Below, piece by piece: positions 1 through 9,722 of a stretch of 64,000 nt of DNA. The notes beneath the pieces were generated by a model, which saw nothing but the letters and a program-made list of their open reading frames with translations, did not search any database and was not told the DNA's origin. How positions within the stretch are numbered: the first letter of the stretch is position 1; every line of letters starts with the position of its first letter. A program made the translations under genes and the position numbers. The DNA is taken from the NCBI RefSeq assembly GCF_002836595.1, contig NZ_PJBB01000003.1, forward strand, positions 2,665,001 through 2,729,000, read 5' to 3'. The DNA is from Tenacibaculum sp. Bg11-29 (GTDB taxonomy: Bacteria > Bacteroidota > Bacteroidia > Flavobacteriales > Flavobacteriaceae).

Positions 1-562
1 TCCAATCTTTATGTAACCAAGCATATTGTAGAGATTTATATGTTTTAGGAGTAGTTAAATTTGTTCCTATTAAGTTTTCTTTTGATTGGTTGAAAGCTAA
101 ACCAACATCTAATTTAAAAGTACCCTCTTTGTACTTTATTAATGCCATATCATGACTACGTGCTTGTTGTGCCCAAGCTACGTTACCAAAAATTCTACTA
201 TCATCATAAACAACTTCTTGACGACCTAATTTTAAAGAGAAATTACCATCTAAAAGTATTTCAGCCCAAGCTTGATGTATGCTTAAACCGTTATTATCGG
301 CACTATTTAATTGAGGTACATCTCCCCAAATTCTAACGTCTTGTACACTTACATAAAAGTTTAATTTATTAATTGATTGTGTAAAGTTTAATCGAGTTCT
401 TTGTGAGGTAAATAAGGCAGCATTAGCGTTATCAGGAAATAAAGTTTTAAAACCATGTCTGTATTCTGCACGTGGTCGTATTTCTGCATCAATTTTAAAT
501 TGAGAATATGCTAATGATGTTATTAGAATTAATATTATACTAAAAATTTTATTTATCTTCAT
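1..562 (-). CDS. Alginate-export-like outer membrane porin, partial
   Basis: The reading frame starts at an ATG on the minus strand (560-562) and is cut by the left window edge, leaving about 187 residues. It opens with a signal peptide ending around LAYSQ. The mature part is rich in alternating hydrophobic/polar stretches typical of beta-barrel strands (for example RLNFTQSINKLNFYVSVQD and FSLKLGRQEVVYDDSRIFG). The LGRQE..YDD.R..G pattern is typical of the alginate export / porin family of Bacteroidetes. It probably sits in the outer membrane. The substrate cannot be told, and the C-terminal half is missing. Confidence 0.65.
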   Translation of the reverse strand, partial: MKINKIFSIILILITSLAYSQFKIDAEIRPRAEYRHGFKTLFPDNANAALFTSQRTRLNFTQSINKLNFYVSVQDVRIWGDVPQLNSADNNGLSIHQAWAEILLDGNFSLKLGRQEVVYDDSRIFGNVAWAQQARSHDMALIKYKEGTFKLDVGLAFNQSKENLIGTNLTTPKTYKSLQYAWLHKDW

Positions 563-720
563 AATCTTCTATTTTAGAATTTATTAACAAATTTCTGTAT
601 ATATATTTCTTTAAAGTATGATAAAAATCATGATTTAAATATTGTTATAATAAAAGAAAATTAAAGAATTGAAAATATAGTATAGAAAAAGGAATTGAAA
701 ATATGAAGTATATAAATAAT

Positions 721-752
721 AAAAGAGAGAGATTTTTTAAATCTCTCTCTTT
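721..752 (-). terminator. Intrinsic terminator of the metallopeptidase gene
   Basis: A 14-bp perfect inverted repeat (AAAGAGAGAGATTT and its complement) with a short T-rich centre lies just downstream of the minus-strand gene ending at 785. Confidence 0.75.
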
Positions 753-784
753 ATAAAATAATCAACCGTTATTTAATATTATTT

Positions 785-1663
785 TTAGTTATTACCTAAG
801 TTAGCGTATTCTTCTTCAGAAATTTTTCCTGTATGAATATCGCTTAACTCTTCTATTTTAGTTAACATAAATTTATGTAACTCTTCATTTATCTTTTTAG
901 GCTTTTCAAGATTACTTGATTTTAATTTACCAGGAAGAATATGACTATTATAGTAGTAAAAAAAGTTGTAATCAAGATCTGCATTAGATAAAGCACCGTT
1001 ATTTGCTAATAACCATCCTAATCTTACAGAAGAACGTCTTTGTGCAGCAGTACCATGAGATGATCCATTAGAACCAGCTATAGATTGAGCAAAGTTATAT
1101 GCAGGAATAACATCAGACCAATTAGTAGTATAACTTCTTCTTAAGAAATATCCAGCAAAACCATCTGCTTCTAATTCTGTATTAGAAGCTCCAGTTACTG
1201 AAGGATATCCTTGTCTAAATTGTATTTGATGCGCAACTTCGTGTGCTACAATATATGCTACAGCAGATCTTCCGTAATTTAAAGCACCACTAAGCATTTC
1301 TTCTCCCCAAATAATATAATTATTAGGAGGTCCGTAAGAAAGAGCGTTAAATGTACCGTTTCCTGCAGCAAAATAAAGAGGTACATTAGATATACCAAAA
1401 AGACTTGATGCTTTATTGTTTTGTTGCTTTAAAAAATTTGTTTCATTAGTATTTACAATAGTGTTTGCCCAATAAGAATTAGGCCCAAATTGAGATACAG
1501 TAGCGCAGTTATGTGCTGTATTGTGATTGTTTACTTCACTAGGTAAAAGGCCTTTTTCTGGTGAATTGGCGTTTAAATCTAAATCTTTTTCTATTTCTTG
1601 TTTGTCACAACTTTGTAACGAAACTAAAATAGCTAACGTCATTAATTTAATAATTTTTTTCAT
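785..1663 (-). CDS. Lipoprotein zinc metallopeptidase (HExxH)
   Basis: This 292-residue protein has an N-terminal lipoprotein signal (hydrophobic stretch, then LQSC). The zinc-binding motif is HEVAH in the context YIVAHEVAHQIQF, followed about 20 residues later by ELEADGFAGYFL. That resembles the third-ligand region of neutral zinc metallopeptidases of the COG2321 type, where ExxAD.FAG is typical. It is probably membrane-anchored and faces the periplasm or cell surface. It is monocistronic, with a strong terminator downstream. The substrate is unknown. Confidence 0.7.
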   Translation of the reverse strand: MKKIIKLMTLAILVSLQSCDKQEIEKDLDLNANSPEKGLLPSEVNNHNTAHNCATVSQFGPNSYWANTIVNTNETNFLKQQNNKASSLFGISNVPLYFAAGNGTFNALSYGPPNNYIIWGEEMLSGALNYGRSAVAYIVAHEVAHQIQFRQGYPSVTGASNTELEADGFAGYFLRRSYTTNWSDVIPAYNFAQSIAGSNGSSHGTAAQRRSSVRLGWLLANNGALSNADLDYNFFYYYNSHILPGKLKSSNLEKPKKINEELHKFMLTKIEELSDIHTGKISEEEYANLGNN

Positions 1664-2020
1664 TTTTGGAAGGGTTTGAATGTTATGGTTGATTAAATCA
1701 TTGGCGAATATAGTTATTAAGTATCATTTTATTAATTATTTAAGTAAAAAAACATTAAAAATATAATTATTTAACAAAATTAGGTTTTTTTGTTTTTTGA
1801 GAAAAACGACTAAACAACAGGCGCCATATACTTTTATTATGAAATAATTAAACATCGAATTAATCTTATTTAGAAAGCATTTCATAGGTATATTAATCAA
1901 ACCTTTTTAGGAGAATTATAATTATCCTAGTATAATTTAAAATAAAGAAGTTTATTAAACTTACGAGATAACTAGTAAGCATACTGTTTTTAATAAATAG
2001 GTAATGTTAATTGTGTAAAA
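1664..2020. other. Intergenic stretch, nothing clear
   Basis: About 360 bases of AT-rich DNA lie between the start of the metallopeptidase gene and the terminator of the next gene. I see no ORF, RNA gene or strong repeat in it. It should hold the metallopeptidase promoter. Confidence 0.4.
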
Positions 2021-2060
2021 ATAAATTGGGGAGGTAATATAATTACCTCCCCAATTTATT
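2021..2060 (-). terminator. Terminator of the PLP-enzyme gene
   Basis: A long near-perfect inverted repeat (AAATTGGGGAGGTAAT and its complement) with a 2-3 base centre overlaps the stop codon of the minus-strand gene at 2059. Confidence 0.75.
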
Positions 2061-3888
2061 AAATGCTTTTTACAAAGTCTAAAAATATTTTTTTATGAAG
2101 TTCAATGTCCATATTAGCAGAAAGAGCTACTCGGGCAATATAATCTTTATCACCTTCTTTTGTTGTTCCTTGAGTGGAAGTAGCAGGTATTGTCCAATAA
2201 CATCCTTTTAACTGACCATAACTAACACAATATTTACTTTCATTAGGAATCTGATTAATCATTAAATTAATTAACTTTAAATTTAATGCTCTTTTATAAG
2301 TTTCTCTTTCTGCATCTGTATTTCCTTTTGTAGGAAGATCTAATGAAAATACAGAAGGAGTAAATCCTTTTTCAGCTAATTCTTCTGAAACAAAATTTAT
2401 TTTAGCTTCAGGTAAAGTATCGTTAATATAATTTACAAATTCACGAGTGTTTTTGTAAGCAGCGTAAATTCTTTGATTCATTGAAGGCAATTGCTGTGCT
2501 AATATTTCATACTGATGAGATGTAGCTTCGTTATCACAAAGGGTAAGATGTAATTCAATTTTTTCAATTAAACGATCTGTTTTCTTATTACCTATACAGT
2601 AACCGGCAGTACATTTACCTCCGCTTGGAAACTTAGAACCACTAGCAAAAGAAATAGTACGAACTGTTGATAGTATTTCACCTTCACCTAAAAAGTGAAC
2701 ATTAGGACAAAATGTTTGATCTAAAATAAAAACAGGGTCAATAGCTATTTTTCCTGTAGCTGTTTTACGTTCTTTTCCTAAAACATCTTTTAATATAATC
2801 AGATCTGGAACTTCAACTCTTGGGTTTGTAGGTATTTCAGCAATTATATATGGAACAGCATCTTCGGTTGCTATTTTTGCTAAAACAAGATCAATACTTT
2901 TATTCATGTCATTTCCTCCATCAACAGGTAAATCAACAACATCAACATTATCAATACAAGCAGCAATACGTCTTGCCTGATCGTTTGTTCCACCATAGCA
3001 ATTCGGAGGAACAACTATTTTAATAGCTTTTCCTTTATGATTTTCTAGGGCATCATGTATTAATCCCATTAAAATAGCATATTGAATAGATAAGCCACTA
3101 GAAGCTACTAATGGTTTTGTATTTGTACCAGTAACTTTTTGAATTGAACCTAAAACATTTGTTTTATCTGTTTCAATATTATTTTTGTTAATATTAAGAG
3201 ATGGTTCTTTTACTAACATTTTTAAGGTCGTAAAGCTATTAATAGGAGTCATAGCGATAGTTTCTCTTCTTCTAACATGCTGTATGTCTGAGATGTAATT
3301 TGTGTTTTTATCACCATTTATCACTAAAATACTCCCTAAGTCATTATGAGTATTTATAAAAAAATCAACTTTTGAGGTTAAATCAAAATTATAAATTTCT
3401 TCTTGTTGTGAAATAAAGATAACGCTACCATCAAAAGTTGAGATATCTTCTGTTTTCTGAATTTTTTTTAATTCAAAATTATAGCCATAAACATTATGTA
3501 ATATTTCTGTGTTTAGAATTTTTGGTAATTCATCTTTATAAATAATTTGGGTATTCTTATTCTCTAATAAATTTTTTCTAAGAATTGATAAAACAGGAAT
3601 TGTCTTAGAAGAAAAACTAATTACGTTTGCAGCATTTATAGCGTTTAAATTAGCAATACTCCATTCTAGTACACAAGATAATGGGTGACCTAATCGAATA
3701 TAGTCATAAGCAGTAGGCAGTTCGTTTAGTGCTGATACTTCAAAATTATTACTATTAAATAAGTTTTCGAACTGTTCTAAAAATTGAGTTTTAGCTAATT
3801 TTTCATCATAAATATCTAACCGATGAGTTGTTGTACTCAGCCAACCTGCTGGCATATTTTTTAATACTTCTTTAATATAATTTTGCAT
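2059..3888 (-). CDS. PLP-dependent Cys/Met metabolism-type enzyme
   Basis: This 609-residue protein has a C-terminal part resembling the cystathionine gamma-synthase/lyase fold: VVPPNCYGGTNDQARR, then FILDQTFCPNVHF, then FASGSKFPSGGKCTAGY. The lysine in SGSKFPSG is the likely Schiff-base lysine for pyridoxal phosphate. About 240 N-terminal residues precede the recognisable enzyme core, so the protein is longer than classical 380-400 residue members; I do not recognise that extension. Long forms annotated as PLP-dependent transferase are known in Bacteroidetes. It is cytosolic and monocistronic. The reaction is probably on a sulfur amino acid, but I cannot specify it. Confidence 0.65.
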   Translation of the reverse strand: MQNYIKEVLKNMPAGWLSTTTHRLDIYDEKLAKTQFLEQFENLFNSNNFEVSALNELPTAYDYIRLGHPLSCVLEWSIANLNAINAANVISFSSKTIPVLSILRKNLLENKNTQIIYKDELPKILNTEILHNVYGYNFELKKIQKTEDISTFDGSVIFISQQEEIYNFDLTSKVDFFINTHNDLGSILVINGDKNTNYISDIQHVRRRETIAMTPINSFTTLKMLVKEPSLNINKNNIETDKTNVLGSIQKVTGTNTKPLVASSGLSIQYAILMGLIHDALENHKGKAIKIVVPPNCYGGTNDQARRIAACIDNVDVVDLPVDGGNDMNKSIDLVLAKIATEDAVPYIIAEIPTNPRVEVPDLIILKDVLGKERKTATGKIAIDPVFILDQTFCPNVHFLGEGEILSTVRTISFASGSKFPSGGKCTAGYCIGNKKTDRLIEKIELHLTLCDNEATSHQYEILAQQLPSMNQRIYAAYKNTREFVNYINDTLPEAKINFVSEELAEKGFTPSVFSLDLPTKGNTDAERETYKRALNLKLINLMINQIPNESKYCVSYGQLKGCYWTIPATSTQGTTKEGDKDYIARVALSANMDIELHKKIFLDFVKSI

Positions 3889-4210
3889 TTTATTTGGTTG
3901 TATTTTTTTACTATTTAATAGGTGTGCAATATACGATAATTAGATTTTTCTAATTGTTATAAAATACTAAGTAAGAAAAGGTGTAGCGTTTATTCTTTAA
4001 ATTTTAATAGTGATTAGAAGTAGGAGATAGGAAGGGGGGGAATTGCTTAAAGTATATCAAATATGATATGTTTTAAGTAAAAAATAAGAGTTATTTTATT
4101 GAAAGAAATAGAATTACTAAGAGGTAAGTTGTCTTTTTCTGGTTTATATAAAATTAACCAATAAAAAGGTTATAAAGAGTAGATGTATATTGTTTAAAGT
4201 ACTAAGTTTA
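3889..4210. other. Intergenic stretch, nothing clear
   Basis: About 320 AT-rich bases with one G-run near 4035 but no convincing ORF, hairpin or repeat. Confidence 0.35.
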
Positions 4211-5365
4211 TTATCTATGAATATAAACCCATCCTTTTTTTTCTGTAATTAAAGAAGCAGGTGTATCTCCTAGTTTTAAAACATAAAAATACGTTCCATC
4301 AGGTAACTTATCTACTTTTTTAAAGGTGGCTCTACCTGATGATATACCATTCCAATTATTTTTATATTCATCAGTTTGGTATACTATGTTTCCCCAACGA
4401 TTAAAAATAACAAGATTATTGTTTGAATATTGGGCTACTTCATCAAAAACTAAAAAATCATTAAGATTATCACCATTTGGTGATATTAATATATTGTTAC
4501 TATCTATTTCTATAACATCTTTTACAATTGAACCAATTGTAATTACTTCATAATTGTCGGGTACAAATACAGCTGATGTAATTTCACCGGTAGTTAAATC
4601 ACCAGTAACATTTAAAACACTTAAGTTTTCCCATCTGTTCTCGGTAATACTCCAGCCAACTACGGTTAGTAATGAAATTTGATCAGAAATAGCAGAAATA
4701 TCGCTTCTAGCATCCCAAGTTAATGTAATTCTAGTTTCTTTACTTCCATCTAAATCCCAAAACTCAAGATTACTAATATTCTCAAGCATTACTTGTTTTT
4801 GATTCGTTAAGAAATTTGTAGAAAAAGTAATAGGAGAGTTAGGATCTTCATAAAAATATGCTCCTTTAAATAAATCGTATTGATTTTTATTTGGTATTCT
4901 CATTGGGCGTAGTAAAGTACCATCACCAATAGGAAAAGTAAAACTTGGATTGCCTCCTTTTATTGATGAGTACCCATCAACATGTCTTATATCATCTTCT
5001 CCTGCATAGCTATCGTAATTTATAAAGTCAAGAGAAATATTTGGGTTATTTCTTGGCGTAATTACTGTACCGTTTATAAAATCTAATTGATTTCTTACAC
5101 CTAAAGAATTTTGAAGCTCTAGATTGTTTGAAGCATCAATTTCAACATCAAAGAATGCTATTCTATTATTACCAGAAATAATTCTAGTTTCAGTATTAGC
5201 ATAAAATCCAGCAAAACCAATATAATTATTCAAGACACCATTATTTATCACATCGGTATGAAAACCAATTTTAGCACCATCATGTAATTGCACATTTCCT
5301 GAATTAAAAAAGGCTGTTTGTGCAGATAAATAAGATGAAAATAATATAAAGGCTAAGTTTCTCAT
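4211..5365 (-). CDS. Secreted protein with gliding-motility (CHU_C) C-terminal domain
   Basis: The 384-residue protein starts with a signal peptide (FILFSSYLSAQ). Its last 90 residues match the gliding motility-associated C-terminal domain: ISPNGDNLNDFLVF, then VIFNRWGNIVYQ, NWNG, LPDGTYFYVLKL and a final KKGWVYIHR. This domain is the type-B sorting signal of the type IX secretion system, so the protein is probably exported across the outer membrane and attached to the surface. Its start overlaps the end of the upstream gene by four bases (ATGA-type), so the two are co-transcribed and probably act together. Confidence 0.8.
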   Translation of the reverse strand: MRNLAFILFSSYLSAQTAFFNSGNVQLHDGAKIGFHTDVINNGVLNNYIGFAGFYANTETRIISGNNRIAFFDVEIDASNNLELQNSLGVRNQLDFINGTVITPRNNPNISLDFINYDSYAGEDDIRHVDGYSSIKGGNPSFTFPIGDGTLLRPMRIPNKNQYDLFKGAYFYEDPNSPITFSTNFLTNQKQVMLENISNLEFWDLDGSKETRITLTWDARSDISAISDQISLLTVVGWSITENRWENLSVLNVTGDLTTGEITSAVFVPDNYEVITIGSIVKDVIEIDSNNILISPNGDNLNDFLVFDEVAQYSNNNLVIFNRWGNIVYQTDEYKNNWNGISSGRATFKKVDKLPDGTYFYVLKLGDTPASLITEKKGWVYIHR

Positions 5366-6573
5366 AAGCCTAAATAAATAAATGTATTTACGACTAAATA
5401 AGGTTGATAACGTTCAAACGATTGATCACTACCACCACTACTAACTGTTACGTTATGTGTATGATTACCAGTAGTAGATGTATTGGTAGTACCTCCATTA
5501 TTGTAAAATGTTAAATTAGAGTCAAAAGCAAACACTACAGGTTGAGCTCTTAGAGTTCTTGCAATTGTATGGCTATGGTTTCCGTTAGTAGTCGTTGCTG
5601 CTGTTGGGAAGGTTATGTTTGGTAAATTAGCTTGAACAAGCGTAGTATTTACTTGACCTCCCGTTGATCCAATAGTTTCTCCACCATTAGGGTGCTTTAA
5701 TACACGATTGGCTGCATCAGGTAAATTTGTTGGGAAACCTAGAGCGTTTGCAGCAGCTTGTGCAGTCGCTGATAAACTACTAGTAACCCTACCATCTAAA
5801 ATATACCAGCCAGCATGATCAGCAGCTTGAACTCCATTTTTAATATCTCCAGAGGTCTGAAAACTAGCATCTACTTTTTTAATAACACCATTAGTATCAG
5901 CTACAATTACTTTATCTGTAGTTAAATCTCCATTATCAATAGTTCTAACTCTTAGTCTACCATTAACATCTAAACGTTCTGTAGGAGTGCCTGTATTTAT
6001 ACCAATATTACCTCCATATTCTAAAAAGAGTCTATTATCACTAATTCCACTTTCAGCAAAATTTAAACCATTTGCTAAAAGATTCCAATGCCATTTAGGA
6101 TCTCCTGTAGCATCTTCAAAAGCAAGTACATCAACTCCGGTTGCACGAATAACAAGAGGGTGATTGTTAAATGTAAGTGCTTGGTTTATCAATACTTGAC
6201 CTTTAGTTTCATGAATTTTTAATTTTTCAATATTATTAGTTCTTAATACTAAAGCTTGTGCATCGGTAGTTCCTAAAAAATTAGGAGCAGTAGTACCTGA
6301 ATTACCAGTCAACGACCAAAAATTATTAGCAAAAGGTAGCCATGATGTGCCATCCCAAATCCTAATGGTATTTGGTGTAGTACTAGTGTCAAACCATACA
6401 TCATTTTCAACAGGACTCGTAGGTGCTATTGCTATTGTAGTAACTGTATTATTGTTTACAGTTTGTATAGTTCCTTTATTATCAACAACATTAACTTCTT
6501 GTGCATTGATATTTAAAGAGATAAATATCAAGACTAAAACTAATATAACTATATGTTTATTGTTTTTTTTCAT
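5362..6573 (-). CDS. Secreted tail-collar-like surface protein
   Basis: A 403-residue secreted protein with a signal peptide ending near LNINAQ. The N-terminal half carries a motif shared with its neighbours (VVDNKGTIQTV) and a WDGTSW segment found in many Flavobacteriia surface proteins. The C-terminal half resembles a phage tail-collar domain: HAGWYILDGR, then LPDAANRVLKHPNGGETIG, and His/Thr/Asn-rich NGNHSH and TGNHTH segments. Such domains trimerise in fibres. The downstream partner carries the type IX sorting domain, so the pair may form a surface fibre anchored by the neighbour; that is inference. Confidence 0.6.
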   Translation of the reverse strand: MKKNNKHIVILVLVLIFISLNINAQEVNVVDNKGTIQTVNNNTVTTIAIAPTSPVENDVWFDTSTTPNTIRIWDGTSWLPFANNFWSLTGNSGTTAPNFLGTTDAQALVLRTNNIEKLKIHETKGQVLINQALTFNNHPLVIRATGVDVLAFEDATGDPKWHWNLLANGLNFAESGISDNRLFLEYGGNIGINTGTPTERLDVNGRLRVRTIDNGDLTTDKVIVADTNGVIKKVDASFQTSGDIKNGVQAADHAGWYILDGRVTSSLSATAQAAANALGFPTNLPDAANRVLKHPNGGETIGSTGGQVNTTLVQANLPNITFPTAATTTNGNHSHTIARTLRAQPVVFAFDSNLTFYNNGGTTNTSTTGNHTHNVTVSSGGSDQSFERYQPYLVVNTFIYLGL

Positions 6574-6732
6574 TTTTTACTATAAAACTAAACTTGTAAT
6601 TCGAGATCGAGAAGTAGTTCTTCTGTCTTTATTTAGTATGTAATTTTTTATTTATAACTTTAAAGTGCTAATAATTAGCAAACAAGTATAAAGCTATAAG
6701 GGGATTTTTTAATATACCAGGATCATCTAATT

Positions 6733-6860
6733 TTATGTTATTAACAGTTGTAATAATTCTTTTGGTGTTAATAAACTTAATAAGTTAACTTCTTGAGCAT
6801 TGGTTCTAATAGAAAATAGAACCAATGCAGAAGCTAATAATAATATATTTGTTCTTAATA
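6733..6860 (-). pseudogene. Fragment of a related secreted surface protein
   Basis: A minus-strand frame encodes a signal-peptide-like stretch ending in NAQEVNLL, followed by a few residues and a stop. It has no ATG. NAQEVN is the same processing-site context as in the gene at 5362-6573 (NAQEVNVV), so this looks like the decayed N-terminal end of a paralogue left between two living copies. Confidence 0.4.
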
Positions 6861-6866
6861 CAAAAA

Positions 6867-7571
6867 TTATTTAATATATTGAATTTCAATTATATCACCA
6901 GCATACATTGGTAAGTCTGCAGCATCAAATTGAATAGTAACTGTATCAGCGGTAGCTACAAAATCAGAAATTGTTCTTAATTTTACTCCATTTCTGTATA
7001 CAAATAATTTTGCGAAAGTTGAACCAACAGTTAATAGTGGTAAACCAGTAACAGTGATAGCAACATCAGCAGCAGCATTTCCAACCTGAATATACTCTGT
7101 TCTTATACCACTAACTAAATCGGTAGCTAATAATTTTTTAATTTCACCAGTTACTTCATCTCTTACCATTAATGTAAAACCTGTAGCGCCATATGTAGTT
7201 GCAGCAATGTCAGAAATAGCAGCTGCAGCATCTACTGTAGGATCTATAGCTGAAATTCCTGTAATTCCAAATTCAGCACCAGAAGCATCAATATAAGTAT
7301 TATCAGTTAAAGTACCACCTAATTGCCAAGTAGTAACGACACCACCATCAGGAGCTGTATCTGTAAACATGGTTACACCATTATTAGATTGTAAGTATTT
7401 GATTGTACCTTTATTATCTACAACTTTAACAGAACCAGCAGCAGCACCTAATACAGTATTTGCTTGCTTTGTAAAATCAGCTCCAGTTGTTCTCTGCGCA
7501 CTAACGGTTCCGATAGTTAAAAGACCAACGGCAACTAGTGCTATTTTAAATTTGTTTGTAATTGTTTTCAT
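6867..7571 (-). CDS. Secreted protein of the surface-protein locus
   Basis: A 234-residue protein with a clean signal peptide (IALVAVGLLTIGTVSAQ). After it comes VKVVDNKGTIKYLQSNNGVTMF, the same motif as in the gene at 5362 (VVDNKGTIQTVNNNTVT). The C-terminal half contains a segment (LFVYRNGVKLR...IQFDAADLPMYAGDIIEIQYIK) that also occurs in the gene at 7610 (KVNIYRNGVRVDF...CYSGDQIRIVQFY). I do not recognise a catalytic function. It looks like a small modular surface or fibre protein whose C-terminal unit is shared within this locus. Confidence 0.6.
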   Translation of the reverse strand: MKTITNKFKIALVAVGLLTIGTVSAQRTTGADFTKQANTVLGAAAGSVKVVDNKGTIKYLQSNNGVTMFTDTAPDGGVVTTWQLGGTLTDNTYIDASGAEFGITGISAIDPTVDAAAAISDIAATTYGATGFTLMVRDEVTGEIKKLLATDLVSGIRTEYIQVGNAAADVAITVTGLPLLTVGSTFAKLFVYRNGVKLRTISDFVATADTVTIQFDAADLPMYAGDIIEIQYIK

Positions 7572-7609
7572 AAATAAATGATTGTTTTAAAGTTTATAAT
7601 TGGGGTTTA

Positions 7610-8551
7610 TTAGTAAAATTGAACTATTCTTATTTGATCACCTGAGTAGCAAACTGCTTCAGGTTCTATTTCTATTGTAGTTGTATTAACTACAGTAAAA
7701 TCTACTCGTACACCATTTCTGTAAATATTTACTTTTCTTGAGTCTGTTATAACCAATGGTGGTGTAAATTGTATTTGACCATTTGTTGCAATTATTTCAG
7801 CAACTTCCTCTCTAAATAAATTAGCAGCACTTATTTTTCGTAATTGACCTGTGGTTCTATTTACTGTTACGATATCATCTTGAATAACATCACCGTTTTG
7901 TAAACCAGTAATGGCAAGTGTATTTGTAACATCTGTTTCTATTGTCGTTGGTTTAATTAATACACCGCCTAGTTGAATGGTATTTGTAACATCAACTAAA
8001 AGCCCATTGTTAGCAGATGGAGTTGCATTTGAACTAACCCAACCAATACCATCATATGCGTAAATAATTCCTGTAGTACTATCGATATACACATCACCAG
8101 CAATTGCATTAGGAGCTGTTGTTATATTAGGTATTCCATTGCCTCTTCTTGGATTATTGTCTATTGATATCCAGTTAGTTCCGTCCCAAATACTTGTTGA
8201 GTTGTTTAGTGTGTTGTTTATCCAAAAATCACCTAAATTGTTAGCTGTCGGAGCTGTTGATGATGTAGTAACATTTATACCAGCACCTGTATTACATAAA
8301 CTTCTCCAAGAAGTTCCATCATATATAAAAACACAATTTTGATCAGTATTAAAAATTAAAGCTCCTCTTAAAGGAATGATAGCGTTCATTTGAGTATCAG
8401 ACATACGACTTATAACTAAAGCTTTGTCAATACTTTCTAATTCTAATATAGAGTTTGAATGAATCGAAGAAGGATTATCTCCTATCTTTACTTGAGCGTA
8501 AAGAGAAGTGTTCAATAAAATAAAAAATAAGAAAAGATATTTTATTTTCAT
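7610..8551 (-). CDS. Secreted modular surface protein
   Basis: A 313-residue secreted protein (signal peptide ending LYAQ). Its N-terminus has the layout common in Flavobacteriia fibre-like proteins: VKIGDNP..I..NSILELES.....LVISRMSD, then a YDGTSW repeat occurring three times as IYDGTSW, IWDGTNW and AYDGIGW. The C-terminus ends in the YRNGVRVDF...GDQIRIVQFY module shared with the 6867 gene. It is probably the first gene of the surface locus read leftward from 8.55 kb. The function is unknown; adhesion is possible. Confidence 0.6.
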   Translation of the reverse strand: MKIKYLFLFFILLNTSLYAQVKIGDNPSSIHSNSILELESIDKALVISRMSDTQMNAIIPLRGALIFNTDQNCVFIYDGTSWRSLCNTGAGINVTTSSTAPTANNLGDFWINNTLNNSTSIWDGTNWISIDNNPRRGNGIPNITTAPNAIAGDVYIDSTTGIIYAYDGIGWVSSNATPSANNGLLVDVTNTIQLGGVLIKPTTIETDVTNTLAITGLQNGDVIQDDIVTVNRTTGQLRKISAANLFREEVAEIIATNGQIQFTPPLVITDSRKVNIYRNGVRVDFTVVNTTTIEIEPEAVCYSGDQIRIVQFY

Positions 8552-8668
8552 ACTTGGGGCTGTATATTAATTACAATAATAACTTTTTTTTTTGTTATAA
8601 AAAAATAATAGTAATTTTCTTTTACATTTATGTGACACATGTTTTTATTATAAGTCACATGTACTAGT

Positions 8669-9718
8669 TTAACATATTTTTTTTATTTTTTTAACATGTC
8701 TTTTTAATTCTATCATCTCAGAGGTGAATAACTTGGGGCTTTTATAAGGTGTTTTAAACTTTTTATTATTTATAGTAGCTATTTCATACACATTTCGCCA
8801 ATGATTTCTTATTGATTTTAGAGCTTTAAAATAGGTGTAGTTTTCAGAGTCGTATATATGTGTCGGTTCTGCTAAAATCCCATTAATCTCAAGGATTTTG
8901 AAATCAAGACCATTTTCTAAAGAAGAGAATGAATTGTATTTTAAATCAATCCTGCCGTAAAACCATCCAGGAATAGCTTTATTAAGTTTATCGAAACTTT
9001 TAATTAAAGTGTCACTAATTAAGTGATTACCATTAATAAATTGAGTTCCTTTTGAGTGATTTCCTATAGCTGTAAGTTTTACAGTTTCATTTTTTTTAGG
9101 AATAGTATTTAATTTTTTTTTATGAATTTCAGAAAACAACTCAAGGTACAAACGAGCCCTATTGTCTTTTAAAATTAATTCTTTTAAAGTATGTTTTCCG
9201 TTTCCTATAACAGATAAAAAACGTTTTAATGTTATAGAAGTAATTTTACCTGTTTCACTTTCGGGGTTGCGGTGATAAAAAATGCCACATTCATTTTCAT
9301 AATCAAGAAACTCTTGTATAATAATATTAATAGGGTATTTTTCTAAATAACTTCTTAACGCTGCTTCTGAGTTTATTTTTTTGACTAATAAACCTCTGAA
9401 TCCAACATCTGGTTTAGCAATTAAAGGGAATGTTATTTTTTGTTTTTGAATATCAATTAGAACATTATAAAAATCAGCATTAGGTTTTACGAGTATTGAT
9501 TTAGGTCTGTATTCTTTCGGAACCAACATAATAGTCTCGTATTTGCTTTCAGTGCCATTTCCAGAACTTTTTATACATGGATTTGCTGCGCTAAAAAAGG
9601 CAAGGTGTTTTGCTTTAAATGCTAAGTAAAAAGCATAGGGCAAATTTGGAACGTAAAACATGGCTGTTGGCCAATGTTCCCAATTTGTAAGTTTTTCTAT
9701 GGTATTATTTTTTCTCAA
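8669..9718 (-). CDS. ATP-grasp domain protein
   Basis: A 349-residue protein with ATP-grasp hallmarks: FPLIAKPDVGFRGLLVKKI (nucleotide-binding lysine and glycine-rich loop), IIIQEFLDYENECGIFY, and SVIGNGKHTLKELILKDNRAR, a segment typical of the cyanophycin-synthetase/GshF-like branch. The C-terminal FKILEINGILAEPTH carries the Mg-binding Glu and Asn. Such enzymes ligate a carboxylate to an amine with ATP; the substrate is not evident. It lies four bases from the next minus-strand gene and is probably in one operon with the small membrane protein and murQ. Confidence 0.65.
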   Translation of the reverse strand: MRKNNTIEKLTNWEHWPTAMFYVPNLPYAFYLAFKAKHLAFFSAANPCIKSSGNGTESKYETIMLVPKEYRPKSILVKPNADFYNVLIDIQKQKITFPLIAKPDVGFRGLLVKKINSEAALRSYLEKYPINIIIQEFLDYENECGIFYHRNPESETGKITSITLKRFLSVIGNGKHTLKELILKDNRARLYLELFSEIHKKKLNTIPKKNETVKLTAIGNHSKGTQFINGNHLISDTLIKSFDKLNKAIPGWFYGRIDLKYNSFSSLENGLDFKILEINGILAEPTHIYDSENYTYFKALKSIRNHWRNVYEIATINNKKFKTPYKSPKLFTSEMIELKRHVKKIKKIC

Positions 9719-9722
9719 ATTC

